Shown here one piece after another: positions 44,651 to 53,406 of a DNA stretch of 64,000 bases. The stretch is from Verrucomicrobiota bacterium. Lineage in GTDB: Bacteria > Verrucomicrobiota > Verrucomicrobiia > Opitutales > Opitutaceae. The position numbers were made by a program, and so were the translations under genes. The notes below the pieces were generated by a model. That model was not told the origin of the DNA, ran no database searches, and was given only the letters and a program-made list of their open reading frames with translations. Location of the stretch: positions 62,001-126,000 of the forward strand of contig JACRQG010000012.1 of assembly GCA_016222805.1 (NCBI GenBank). Reading direction: 5' to 3'. How positions within the stretch are numbered: position 1 is the stretch's first letter; the number at the start of each line of letters is the position of its first letter.

Positions 44651-47359
44651 TCAATCCGGCCAGGAAGGCACGCGACAGCTGGAGGTGCGGCGGCCAAGTA
44701 CCGTCGCGAAGTCGGCGATGGCCTCCTGCATCAGGTTCGAGGAACCGTCGTGGCAGGTCAGACACGCCCCAACCGTCAAGATGCGACGTTGCTCCGCGGC
44801 GTTGAAGGGTCGGACATCGTCGCGCGTGGACACCAGACCAGTCCGGGTTTGCAGAAACCCAGTCCAGGCATCGCCGGGAAGCTGATCGTGGGCGGTCCGT
44901 GCGTTCGCCGGGGAAAACGACCAGCGCGCCGCACCGGAAGTGAGATCAAGCCGCAGGTCCCCCTGGCCATAACCGAGGGCCGCGGGGTCATTGTGGCACG
45001 ACTGACAGGAACGCGACTCGCGGCTGATGGTGTGCGCGGCGGTATGGGCGTAGAGCCGCTGGAAGATCAGGTCGCGCGGGGCACCGGCCTCGCGGTTCCG
45101 ATCAAGTTCGAGGATCATGCCTGGGACAAACGTGTCGACGATCTCGGCGGGCGACGCCGGGTCCCCGGTCATCCGTCGAATGCCGAGGGTGGGAGGTGCG
45201 GCTTCGAAGGGACCGGAGCTTTCCACCCAGCTGCCGCGGACCTCCTGCTGGCTCAAGTGGTCGAAGCCGGTCTGCGTCGGATCGAACTGGGTATGGCAGG
45301 TGACGCAGCGCGGAGCCCACGCGGTGTGGCAACTCGCACACGAAAGCCGGTCGTGTCCCTTTCCCGCCCGGCACGCGCCGGACGGCGCCCGCAAGGGAAG
45401 GAAGTCGCCGGTGCGTTTGCGGCGGAGCTGGCCGGTGCCGTCGGGGGCGACCACCACGTTGTTCAGCGCCGATCCCGCCTGCGTGCTGCCCAGGCGAAAG
45501 CCCGGTGGCAGCGACCATTGGGACTTGCGCCGGACCATCCGGCCGCTGCCCATGACCTCGGTGGGAGTGTGGCAGTCGATGCAATCGAGCCCGCGCACGT
45601 GATGCACGTCGGGCGAGACGCGGATGAAATGGCGGCCGTCGTCCAGGAGCCGGAATCGGGGCGAGACGCTGGAGTCGCGACCCAGCGCGGCGGCGGAGGG
45701 AGGTTCCCGGAGTTCGTGCCACCCTTCGTAGCTGGTCGAAATCCGACCCGAGCGGCTGTGGCAGCCGAAACAGTGCCCATTTTCCGGATTGAGAATGAGG
45801 GAGGGGTGTTCGCCGGGAAGCGATGCCTGCCGTTGTCCGGCCGGTGCGGACTCGAACCGATCGAGGGCCTGCTGGGCGGCGGGCGAGTACACGAGGTGGC
45901 AGGCATTGCAGCCACCGCCGCGGGACTCCTGGGTGATCGGCCCCCAGGTGACCTTGTCCTGGCCGAGATGACAGGAAACGCAGAGCTGCCGGAGGTGGCT
46001 GTCGGCGGCGCTGTGACCGAGTCGCTGCACGTGAGGGACGGAGTCGTCCGGGGTGGAGGTCTCGCCGAAGATGCGGCGGTTGACCTCGATCACGCCGGAG
46101 AACGTCGCCATGATCGAGCGATCCACGCGGCGCACGACCTCCGGGTGGCAACCCGTGGTGCCGCACGTGCGCGGGGCGTCGGCGAGGTTTCCCGGAACGC
46201 GAATCAGGGAGGCGTGGGCGCGTTCGGGATCGAGCGAAGTGGTGTCGCCGGCGTGGCAAACGGCGCAGCCGATGGCTTCGGGGCGGTGCGAGACACCGAG
46301 ACCTGCGACGCGGCTGTGGCAGACGAGACAGCCTTCCGGCCGGCCTCGAGCCTCGGGAACGCCGCGAGGGTTCGGTGCTTCGGCTCGAAATGTCGCCGCG
46401 ATGAGGCCGGGTCGCCAGTCTCCCCGGTCGACCGGCCAGCGCCAACGGCGGGTGTCGGGTGGACCCGGCGCCACAGTTCCCCAAATGACGAGGGCAAGCA
46501 GGCCGGCGGCCAGGCCCAGCAGGGTTCCTCGCACTCGGGCCTGAGTCCGGTCCGCGAACCGGGGCAATGCCCACCAGCACCAGAGGAACGCGAGCCCCAG
46601 CGTAACCGCCAGGAAGGTCGAGGGCACGAGGTGCAGGAAGGCTCCAACTCCCGCGAGCACCCACGGTCCTGACACGGTCCCGTCCAGTCCGTCGTTCAGG
46701 CCCGGCGAAAGGAGCATCGCCACGAGCAGCGTCAGCGCGCCGGTGCTGATCAACGGAGTGAGGCGGGGGCGGTGCGGGCGGGCCGTCGCAGCCAGTCCAA
46801 TCCCGACGAGAATCACCCCGCCCCAGACATGGCCCAATAACACCGGCGTGAGGTCCTCAACGGAGTCGCGCCAGCGGGCGGCTACGGGCGGACCCACGAC
46901 CGGCAGCTCCGCGATCAACTGTGTCGCCAGCGGGAGGGAGGCCTGGGCATCGGCGTCACCCCGCAGGAGGAACCCGGAAAGCTGGAGCAGGACGGCGAGC
47001 GGGACCGCCAGCACGAGGACAGCCCGGAGTGCGCTTCCGGGCCGGATGCCGTTCTCCGGCAGGAGTCGGCGCCAGGTGAACCACGCGGTGGCGACCGTTG
47101 CGGTCAGCGCCGACCACGCGTGGAGATTGCGTGCCAGGAGGAGCAGAGGATCCCCGAGGAGCCAGAGTGCGATCGTGGCGGGAGCGCGGCGGGCGTCATA
47201 CGCGCTGTGCAGGGCGATTCCGGAAAGGGCGCAAATGGCAAGGGACGCGGCCGCCACCTCCCCGGCGCTGCCCCCGGCCACGCGCGTCCACGCCTGGCGC
47301 AACCAGGCACCCTTCGGGTGCCGTTCGATTCCAGTGGTGCGTCCGGAGGTCAGCGGCAT
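44651..47359 (-). CDS. Cytochrome b fused to undecaheme cytochrome c
   Basis: This 902-residue protein joins an N-terminal membrane cytochrome b (about residues 30-295) to a periplasmic multiheme domain (340-870). Candidate b-heme ligands are His51, His80, His177 and His243. Eleven c-heme sites follow: ten CxxCH (ending at His348, 369, 464, 488, 534, 597, 678, 689, 789 and 870) and one CGTTGCH (399-405). The order suggests quinol oxidation on the membrane side feeding a long heme wire. Separate b-type and c-type cytochromes occur in ext loci; a fusion is unusual. It has no signal peptide apart from the membrane helices. Confidence 0.88.
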   Translation of the reverse strand: MPLTSGRTTGIERHPKGAWLRQAWTRVAGGSAGEVAAASLAICALSGIALHSAYDARRAPATIALWLLGDPLLLLARNLHAWSALTATVATAWFTWRRLLPENGIRPGSALRAVLVLAVPLAVLLQLSGFLLRGDADAQASLPLATQLIAELPVVGPPVAARWRDSVEDLTPVLLGHVWGGVILVGIGLAATARPHRPRLTPLISTGALTLLVAMLLSPGLNDGLDGTVSGPWVLAGVGAFLHLVPSTFLAVTLGLAFLWCWWALPRFADRTQARVRGTLLGLAAGLLALVIWGTVAPGPPDTRRWRWPVDRGDWRPGLIAATFRAEAPNPRGVPEARGRPEGCLVCHSRVAGLGVSHRPEAIGCAVCHAGDTTSLDPERAHASLIRVPGNLADAPRTCGTTGCHPEVVRRVDRSIMATFSGVIEVNRRIFGETSTPDDSVPHVQRLGHSAADSHLRQLCVSCHLGQDKVTWGPITQESRGGGCNACHLVYSPAAQQALDRFESAPAGQRQASLPGEHPSLILNPENGHCFGCHSRSGRISTSYEGWHELREPPSAAALGRDSSVSPRFRLLDDGRHFIRVSPDVHHVRGLDCIDCHTPTEVMGSGRMVRRKSQWSLPPGFRLGSTQAGSALNNVVVAPDGTGQLRRKRTGDFLPLRAPSGACRAGKGHDRLSCASCHTAWAPRCVTCHTQFDPTQTGFDHLSQQEVRGSWVESSGPFEAAPPTLGIRRMTGDPASPAEIVDTFVPGMILELDRNREAGAPRDLIFQRLYAHTAAHTISRESRSCQSCHNDPAALGYGQGDLRLDLTSGAARWSFSPANARTAHDQLPGDAWTGFLQTRTGLVSTRDDVRPFNAAEQRRILTVGACLTCHDGSSNLMQEAIADFATVLGRRTSSCRVPSWPD

Positions 47360-47413
47360 GGTGCGTCCGGAGGCGATGGTGGTTCGGTGGACCCGGAAAC
47401 GATAAAGCGACGA

Positions 47414-48676
47414 TCAACACCCCTCGCGTTTCTTCTTGGCGACCGGGGCGGCGGATTTGCTACCGGGAGTGGTGGCGGGTGTCGGCGGGGGACCGAGGTT
47501 TGACGGAGGCTCCGGCGTCCCGACCGCGGCGCCGCGGGGGGAACCGCCCAGGTGGCGGGCCACGGCCACGCGCCGGGCAAACGCCGCGTTGGCGGATGGA
47601 GTTTCCTCCGCCGGGGCGGCCGGAAAAAGAACCTCGTGATTCCAGGCGTCGAGTCCTCCGGCAAGGGTATAGACGGCCTTGAAGCCCTGTGCCTTCAGGA
47701 GCACCCAGGCCTGGGCGGCCTGGGCCTCACTGGCGGCGTAAAGGACGAGCTTCTCGGTTCGCGGCACGATCGTGTCGTCCAGGGAGGCCAGCGGTACGTG
47801 GCGGGCGCCGGGAATCCGGTGTCGGGCGTACTCGGCTTCGCTGCGGAGATCGACCAACACGAAGTCGGCGCGGCCTTCGATGATCCAGGCCCCCAGATCC
47901 TCGGCCGTCACCTGATCGACGGCGGATCCGGCGAGTTCGGCGAGCCGGCGGGCGTCGAGCCTGACGCGTCCCTCGCGATAGGGATTGCCTGCGACGGCGG
48001 CGACCAGGCCCAGTCCGAGCAGACCGGCGACGAGTCCGCGGGCGGGATTCAAGGGACGCGGCGAACCGAGGAGCGATCCGGGTCCCGGCTCGACGCCGCC
48101 GAGCTTCCGTTCCGCCCATTCGGCGGCGACAAAGGCACCGATTGCCAGCACCACGACCGCCAGCACCACCACGCCATGGGGCAGGTGGAGGACGGCCGGC
48201 AGCGTGCGCGCGCCGAAGGCGGTGAGGGAGGCAAGGGGTGCGAGCACCGGGGAGGCGAAGCCGATCGCGAGGGTGCCCGCGAACATGCCGCCGAGGAAGA
48301 CCACGGCGTCGAGGCGTCCGGTGGCGGCGGATACGACGGAGGTGCCCGGACAGTAGCCGCCGATGACAAAGCCAATCCCGAGCAGCACCCCGCCGAGGAG
48401 CTGCGGCACGAGGAAAGTCGGGGTGAGGTGGACCAGCGAGAGGTCGACGAGCCCGAAGCGCGAGACGACATACAGTCCGGTCATCGCCGTGAGGATGGCG
48501 GTGAACATCACCTTCAGGACGGAGAGATCCTTGAAGTAGAACTGCGCCGTGAGCTTGCGGGCACTGCCGAAGCCGGCGCGTTCGAGGAAGAAGCCGAAGG
48601 CGAGACCGATGACGAAGGCGACGATCAGCGAGGTTTCGTCGTTGAAGGCGCCAAATCGGAAGAAGGGGGCGTTCAT
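47414..48676 (-). CDS. YeeE/YedE sulfur transporter fused to a degenerate rhodanese
   Basis: This 420-residue protein has YeeE/YedE helices to about residue 235, with GFVIGGYCPGTSVVSAATGR holding the conserved cysteine of the thiosulfate-type transporters. A rhodanese domain follows (about 250-360), VLVDLRSEAEYARHRIPGA, but the active-site position reads LVLYAASEAQAA with no cysteine. The tail is Pro-rich and ends KKKREGC. Start ATG 48676 (third codon of the longer ORF) has GGAGG 8 bases upstream and overlaps the preceding stop by ATGA. Confidence 0.85.
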   Translation of the reverse strand: MNAPFFRFGAFNDETSLIVAFVIGLAFGFFLERAGFGSARKLTAQFYFKDLSVLKVMFTAILTAMTGLYVVSRFGLVDLSLVHLTPTFLVPQLLGGVLLGIGFVIGGYCPGTSVVSAATGRLDAVVFLGGMFAGTLAIGFASPVLAPLASLTAFGARTLPAVLHLPHGVVVLAVVVLAIGAFVAAEWAERKLGGVEPGPGSLLGSPRPLNPARGLVAGLLGLGLVAAVAGNPYREGRVRLDARRLAELAGSAVDQVTAEDLGAWIIEGRADFVLVDLRSEAEYARHRIPGARHVPLASLDDTIVPRTEKLVLYAASEAQAAQAWVLLKAQGFKAVYTLAGGLDAWNHEVLFPAAPAEETPSANAAFARRVAVARHLGGSPRGAAVGTPEPPSNLGPPPTPATTPGSKSAAPVAKKKREGC

Positions 48677-49203
48677 AGCCATTGCCTCCGGACAAACCAG
48701 GCGAAGCCGTAGGCCCCGCCGAAGATGCAGACCATCGCCGCCCAGCTGCCGGCGTTGAGCAACGCCCCGCCGGTGAGCGCCTGCCCGCTCATGCAGCCGA
48801 GGGCGAGCTTGGCCCCCATTGCCAGGATGGCTCCGCCGACAAAGGCAAGGAGGAGCCGACGCGGGGTGGAGAAGTGCGGACCCTTCTCGACGGTGACGCG
48901 CAGGCGATTGCCGAAGGCCCCCGAAAGGAGGCCGCCCACGAAGACCCCGATCACCTGGAACACGAGCCAGTCCTTGAAGGGGCTGATGGAACCGTCCCCG
49001 AGATAGTCGCTGAAGAACGGACTGGCCCCGGCGTACGCCGGGGCGACCGTCCGGACGGCGACGGCCGCCGTGGTGGTCACGGCTCCGGAGGCCCCGAGGC
49101 CGCGGCCCATGATGACAAACGCCGAGAGCAGCACCAGACCCAGGCCGAAGCCGGCGAGGTAGGGATTGAGGTAAGGTTTGGGAGGCGCCGAAGGAGCAGA
49201 CAT
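48673..49203 (-). CDS. YeeE/YedE family sulfur transporter
   Basis: This 176-residue protein has four to five helices and KLALGCMSGQALTGGALL, with the motif cysteine of the YeeE/YedE family. These are thiosulfate or sulfur-compound importers. The half-size form pairs with another half (the next gene). The ATGA overlap with the fusion gene suggests coupled translation into one complex. It lies 30 bp behind the NrfD gene. Confidence 0.87.
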   Translation of the reverse strand: MSAPSAPPKPYLNPYLAGFGLGLVLLSAFVIMGRGLGASGAVTTTAAVAVRTVAPAYAGASPFFSDYLGDGSISPFKDWLVFQVIGVFVGGLLSGAFGNRLRVTVEKGPHFSTPRRLLLAFVGGAILAMGAKLALGCMSGQALTGGALLNAGSWAAMVCIFGGAYGFAWFVRRQWL

Positions 49204-49233
49204 GGGAAGGAAGACAGGGAGAGGGGGCTGGGC

Positions 49234-50286
49234 TTACGGGAGCGAGGCGACGCGCGCCCAGTGGCTTTCCTGGCCGGCGAACACCAGGATGAAGCGCAGG
49301 GTGAGTCCGCCGACCAGGACGAGCACGGCGGGCGCGAGGGTGTGGCGGATGCGGTTCTGCAGTTCGAGATACTGGAGCGTGAGCGGAGCCAGGATGCCGC
49401 TGCCGATTACGAGGACCCAGAACGGGGCCGCGTAGGGGCCCGTGAGGAGCAGCGCGGCGGCCTGCTGGCTGGCGGCGGTGGAACTCACCATGCCGAGGAG
49501 GAACAGGATGAGCAGGCCCAGTTCGACGGTAAGAAAACTGTTGTCCGCCTGGGTGAGCAGCGGGGCGATGCGGGTGTCGGGGGCGCGGCCCTCGGACCAG
49601 CGGGCGAGCGAGGAGAGCAGGAAGTCGGCAAACGCCGGCCGCTCGCCATCCTTGAAGGACAGCACGAGGATTCCGTGGAGCAGGGCGGCGGCGGTCGAGA
49701 GCCCGGAGAACAGGAAGAGCGGCCCGAGGATGGCGGTGTTCCAGAGGGGGCGGGCGGGGAGGGCGCTGAGGAGAATGCCGGTGTAGAGACCGAGGGCCAC
49801 GCCGACGACTATGTTGGCGAGGCCGATGCCGATCACCACCCGGGGCCGGGCGAGAATGAAGTCACTGATCGCGACAAACGCGTGAAACCGTCGGGCGACC
49901 GAGGGAATCGCCTCGGGCAGGTGCGTGAGGGCGTTGGCGAGCAGGGCCGGGTAAACCAGCAGCAGGATCCACGATCCCCACGACATCGGCGACGTGATCT
50001 GGAAAGTGAGATAGAGTCGCCAGACGTAGAGCTTGTGGGAGAGGTCGAGAAAGAGCGCGAGCATCCCGAGGCTCAGCAAGGTCAGTCCCACCAGCGGGCC
50101 AATCGTGCAGCAGACCATCGCCTGTCGTTCGCGGGGCTGGACGAGCACCAGGCGCACCCCGGCGATGATCATCAGGCCGGCGACGAGGCCGCCGAGGAAA
50201 AGGTACACCGGGATCTCCCAGCCCCAGACATGCAGTGTGGGATCGATGCCGGGGTTATGGCGGGTGGTGGTGAGTTCGATCGGCAT
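49234..50286 (-). CDS. NrfD/PsrC-type membrane subunit
   Basis: This 350-residue protein has about nine helices, starting GWEIPVYLFLGGLVAGLMII, the standard NrfD opening. The motif WGSWILLLVYPALL and GLSTAAALLHGILVL follow. It anchors the FeS subunit and exchanges electrons with quinone. It starts 15 bp after the FeS gene in the order PsrA-PsrB-PsrC. Confidence 0.92.
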   Translation of the reverse strand: MPIELTTTRHNPGIDPTLHVWGWEIPVYLFLGGLVAGLMIIAGVRLVLVQPRERQAMVCCTIGPLVGLTLLSLGMLALFLDLSHKLYVWRLYLTFQITSPMSWGSWILLLVYPALLANALTHLPEAIPSVARRFHAFVAISDFILARPRVVIGIGLANIVVGVALGLYTGILLSALPARPLWNTAILGPLFLFSGLSTAAALLHGILVLSFKDGERPAFADFLLSSLARWSEGRAPDTRIAPLLTQADNSFLTVELGLLILFLLGMVSSTAASQQAAALLLTGPYAAPFWVLVIGSGILAPLTLQYLELQNRIRHTLAPAVLVLVGGLTLRFILVFAGQESHWARVASLP

Positions 50287-50300
50287 GGCGGAAGGCGGGC

Positions 50301-50834
50301 TCAGGTGAGGTAGAAGACATGGGGCTGGCAGCCGGCCTCGGGCAGGAGCGCGTGGTGGGCACGCGAACGCAGCAGGCGGCTGACTTCGCTCTCCGGGTTG
50401 TCGAGATCCCCGAAGTGCATGCAGTGCGTGGGGCAGACCGAGACGCAGGCCGGCAGCTGGCCCTGGTCCACGCGGTGATGGCAAAAGGTGCACTTGTCCG
50501 CGTAGCCGTCGGGATGGGTGAAGCGCGCATCGTACGGGCAGGCGGCGAGGCACGCCTTGCAGCCGATGCACTGCCGGTGCGCCACGAGGACGACACCGCC
50601 TCGGTGGACGCGACTGGCGCCGGTCGGGCAGCACGAGACACACGGCGGCCGGGCGCAGTGATTGCAGCGCTCGGAACGGATTTCGAGCCGCGGCTGGGGG
50701 TAGGCGCCGCGCACCTCCTCGGTGATCCAGTCGCGGTTGTAGCCTTCCGGGACGTTGTTTTCCGTCTTGCAGGCGACGACGCAATCCATGCAGCCGACGC
50801 AGCGACGGGTGTCGATGACCATGACGTAACGCAT
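50301..50834 (-). CDS. Four-cluster ferredoxin subunit (PsrB/PhsB-like)
   Basis: This 177-residue protein binds four [4Fe-4S] clusters: CVGCMDCVVAC, CNHCARPPCVSCCP, CIGCKACLAACP and CTFCHHRVDQGQ with LPACVSVCP. It carries electrons between the molybdoenzyme and the NrfD subunit. ATG 50834 is 2 bases after the molybdoenzyme stop, which fixes it over the long shadow start at 51518. Confidence 0.93.
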   Translation of the reverse strand: MRYVMVIDTRRCVGCMDCVVACKTENNVPEGYNRDWITEEVRGAYPQPRLEIRSERCNHCARPPCVSCCPTGASRVHRGGVVLVAHRQCIGCKACLAACPYDARFTHPDGYADKCTFCHHRVDQGQLPACVSVCPTHCMHFGDLDNPESEVSRLLRSRAHHALLPEAGCQPHVFYLT

Positions 50835-50836
50835 GT

Positions 50837-53035
50837 TCAGGCCCGCTCCGCGGGTTCGAGGGTGACGAAATTGACGTTCATGGCGGTGCCGCCCATGAGC
50901 GGGTCGACCTTGTAGCGGGTGATGAGCTGCGCGTCGCTGGCTCCTTTTCCGAAGGCATGCCGGAGGCCGCGGGCGGTATGGCCGAAACCGTGGACGAGGT
51001 AGACGCAATCGGGGCGGATCCTCTCCGTCGCCTTGACACCAACCGCATGGCTGAGCACGCCGTCCTGGTTGCGCAGGCGCACGCGGTCGCCGCTCTTGAG
51101 GCCGAGGCGCCGGGCGGCGGCGGCATTCACCCAGACGGCATTCTCGCTCATCATGTCGCTCAGCACGCGGTTGGTGTGGGTGCGACTGAAGGTATGGACC
51201 GGGGCGCGTCCGAAGAGCAGGCGGAACGACCCGGGCGGGCCGGCCTCGGGCCGGGTGAACTTCGGAACGGGATCGAATCCGGCTTGCTGGAGCTGGTTGG
51301 AGTAGAATTCGATCTTGCCGGAGGGCGTGCCGAACTCGGCTGGAGCACCGTCCTCGAAATAAAGCGGTTCGCGCGGACCCCGGATGAGTCCGTGCTTCTT
51401 CAGTTCCGCGAAATCGAGGCCGGCCTCCTTCACCCGGGCGCCCAGGTACTCCTCGATGTCCTTCCAGGGATAATACGATTCGAGGCCGAGTTTCACGGCG
51501 AGCTGGCGGGCAATCCACCAGTTCGGTTTTTGGTCGTGCGGCGACGCGATGACCGGCTGGCGCAGGGCGACGAAGGGCTCCTTGAACACCTCGACGTTCA
51601 GCTCATCGTGCCGCTCCAGGTAGGTGGACTCCGGCAGCACGACGTCGGCCCAGCCGGCGGTCTCGCTCGGCACCACGTCGATGACGACGAGCAGGTCGAG
51701 TTGCTGGATGGCGCGAATCGTCTCGGCTTCGCTGGGCAGCGCCTGGAGGAGGTTGGTGGCGTAGACGAGCCAGCCCTTGATGGGGTACGGCTGCCCCGTG
51801 AGGGTGGCTTCGCGAATGCCGGTCGTGAGGGTCTCGTGGGCGAAGCGGTACTTGTGGTCGGGGTTGTCGACCTTGGGCCGCTTCGCCTTCGGGTATTCCG
51901 GGTAGGGATAGTCGGGCACGGCCATGGTCGACGGCGCGTAGAAACCTCCCTTGCGACCCCAGCTGCCGAGCAGGGCGTTCAACAGGGCAAGGGCGCGGCT
52001 GCGCTGCGCATCGTCGCCATACCAGTTGGTGTGGCGGCCGGGGTGGACCAGGGTGGCCGGTCGATAGCGGGCCATCTCGCGGGCGGTGGCGCGGATGAGG
52101 GCAGGGTTGATGCCGGTTTCCGGATAGGCCCATTCCGGGGTCCAGGGAGCCAGGGCGGCCACGAAGGCCTCGAAGCCATGCCCGTGTTTCGTGACGTACT
52201 CGACGTCGTAGAGCTTCTCCGTCACGAGCACGTTCATCCAGGCCAGGATGAGGGCCAGGTCCGTGCCGGGCTTGATCGGCAGGTAATACTTGGCCTTGCC
52301 GGCGGCAACGGAGAAGCGGGGATCAACCACGATGAGAGAGGCGCCACGGCCGACGGCGGTGGCGAACTCCTGCACCTGGGTGTTGTGCATGTTCTCCCCG
52401 AGGTGGGACCCGATCAGGACGAGGCACTGGGCGTTCTCGATGTCGGTGCGTTCCGGGGAGCCGATGTCCTCGCCGAAAGTGAGACGGAAGCCGACGTCGC
52501 GCGGGCCGCGGCACTGCGCAAAGGACGGGGCGGCGATGTTGGGGGAGCCAAACGCCTTGAGGGTGTGTTTCAGAAAAGTGCCACCGATGCCGTGACTGAA
52601 CAGCGCCATCGCCTCCGGCCCATGGGTGGCGGCGATCTTCTTCATCTTCTCGGCGATATGGGTCAGGGCCTCCTCCCAGGTGGCCTCCTTCCACTTCTCC
52701 GCGCCGCGTTCCTGCGTGCGAATCAACGGCGTGCGCAGGCGATCCGGGTCGGTAAGGGCGCCAACTCCGCCCGTTCCCCGTGGGCAGAGGCGACCCCGGC
52801 AAAGTGGGTCGAGGGGATTGCCTTCCAGCTTCCACAGGCGTCCCTCCCGCACGGTCGCGATGCAGCCGCATTTCCAGAAGCAAATGTCACAAAAAGTGGG
52901 GACCTGGCGAAGGCCGGATTCCCCGGTCGCCCCGGAAGTCCGAGCCAAGGCGGCGAGGGAGCTCCCGGCTGCCCCGGCCGTGACGATCGAGGCGGAGGAG
53001 ATCTTGAGGAAGCGACGGCGGGAAAGCTCAGGCAT
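50837..53035 (-). CDS. Tat-exported molybdopterin oxidoreductase (PsrA/PhsA-like)
   Basis: This 732-residue periplasmic catalytic subunit has the twin-arginine signal SRRRFLKISSASIVTAGAA. The [4Fe-4S] site is Cys49, Cys52, Cys56 and Cys84 (C-x2-C-x3-C-x27-C). Cys175 in SFAQCRGPRDVGF is the likely molybdenum ligand, as in polysulfide/thiosulfate reductases. IGSHLGENMHN and HPGRHTNWYGDD are cofactor-binding regions. Substrate could be polysulfide, thiosulfate, tetrathionate, selenate, arsenate or similar; sequence alone does not decide. ATG 53035 is chosen over a TTG at 53059. With 50301 and 49234 it forms a PsrABC-like complex. Confidence 0.9.
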   Translation of the reverse strand: MPELSRRRFLKISSASIVTAGAAGSSLAALARTSGATGESGLRQVPTFCDICFWKCGCIATVREGRLWKLEGNPLDPLCRGRLCPRGTGGVGALTDPDRLRTPLIRTQERGAEKWKEATWEEALTHIAEKMKKIAATHGPEAMALFSHGIGGTFLKHTLKAFGSPNIAAPSFAQCRGPRDVGFRLTFGEDIGSPERTDIENAQCLVLIGSHLGENMHNTQVQEFATAVGRGASLIVVDPRFSVAAGKAKYYLPIKPGTDLALILAWMNVLVTEKLYDVEYVTKHGHGFEAFVAALAPWTPEWAYPETGINPALIRATAREMARYRPATLVHPGRHTNWYGDDAQRSRALALLNALLGSWGRKGGFYAPSTMAVPDYPYPEYPKAKRPKVDNPDHKYRFAHETLTTGIREATLTGQPYPIKGWLVYATNLLQALPSEAETIRAIQQLDLLVVIDVVPSETAGWADVVLPESTYLERHDELNVEVFKEPFVALRQPVIASPHDQKPNWWIARQLAVKLGLESYYPWKDIEEYLGARVKEAGLDFAELKKHGLIRGPREPLYFEDGAPAEFGTPSGKIEFYSNQLQQAGFDPVPKFTRPEAGPPGSFRLLFGRAPVHTFSRTHTNRVLSDMMSENAVWVNAAAARRLGLKSGDRVRLRNQDGVLSHAVGVKATERIRPDCVYLVHGFGHTARGLRHAFGKGASDAQLITRYKVDPLMGGTAMNVNFVTLEPAERA

Positions 53036-53062
53036 GGAAGAGGCGGAAGAAGGAAACAATCA

Positions 53063-53083
53063 TCAAACGATGATTTGAATGTA
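53063..53083. promoter_or_regulatory. Candidate operator upstream of the molybdoenzyme
   Basis: TCAAACGATGATTTGA is a partial palindrome (TCAAA / TTTGA) and runs into TTTGAATGTA, a 10-mer also at 43951-43960. It lies 28 bp before ATG 53035, so binding would block transcription or initiation. Another TTTGAATGT is at 53253. Confidence 0.5.
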
Positions 53084-53406
53084 GTCCTCTACCGCCTCTG
53101 TTAAAGGTCAACTTCACCGAACAAGCGGTTCAGTTGCCCGGCTTCGGGTGGCCATTAGTCTGCATTCATCGCGCCGCGGCGTGGGGGCCCTACCATCCTG
53201 CGATGCGTGGCCCGATCCAGCCAACCTCGATCGGGTCGGCTTCGATCCGGAATTTGAATGTGGCGGAGTCGCGCTCTCCCAAGCGCCGCCAGGCCCCACC
53301 GGCGGTTGAGAAACCGCAGCTGCTACCGGCCGGATTTCGGCGCAGAGCGGAGGCCGCGCCTTTCCTGGAGATCGAGACTGCCCCGCCGCGCCGCCGCCCG
53401 ATGGCC
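53084..53406. other. Intergenic region before the molybdoenzyme operon
   Basis: No convincing ORF. It carries TTTGAATGT at 53253-53261 and a possible -35 TTGACC (minus strand, near 53105-53110). No hairpin with a T-tract is evident after the aminotransferase stop at 53407. Confidence 0.5.

Noticed and set aside
44314-44805. Short ORFs in the 44300-44800 region on both strands
   Set aside because: Arg/Pro-rich, mutually overlapping and running into the cytochrome gene end; no ribosome site or homology visible.
50837-53035. Arsenate reductase (ArrA) or nitrate reductase identity for the molybdoenzyme
   Set aside because: The Cys-x2-Cys-x3-Cys-x27-Cys cluster site and Cys ligand fit PsrA/PhsA at least as well; nothing visible decides for ArrA, and nitrate reductases of the NarG type use Asp.
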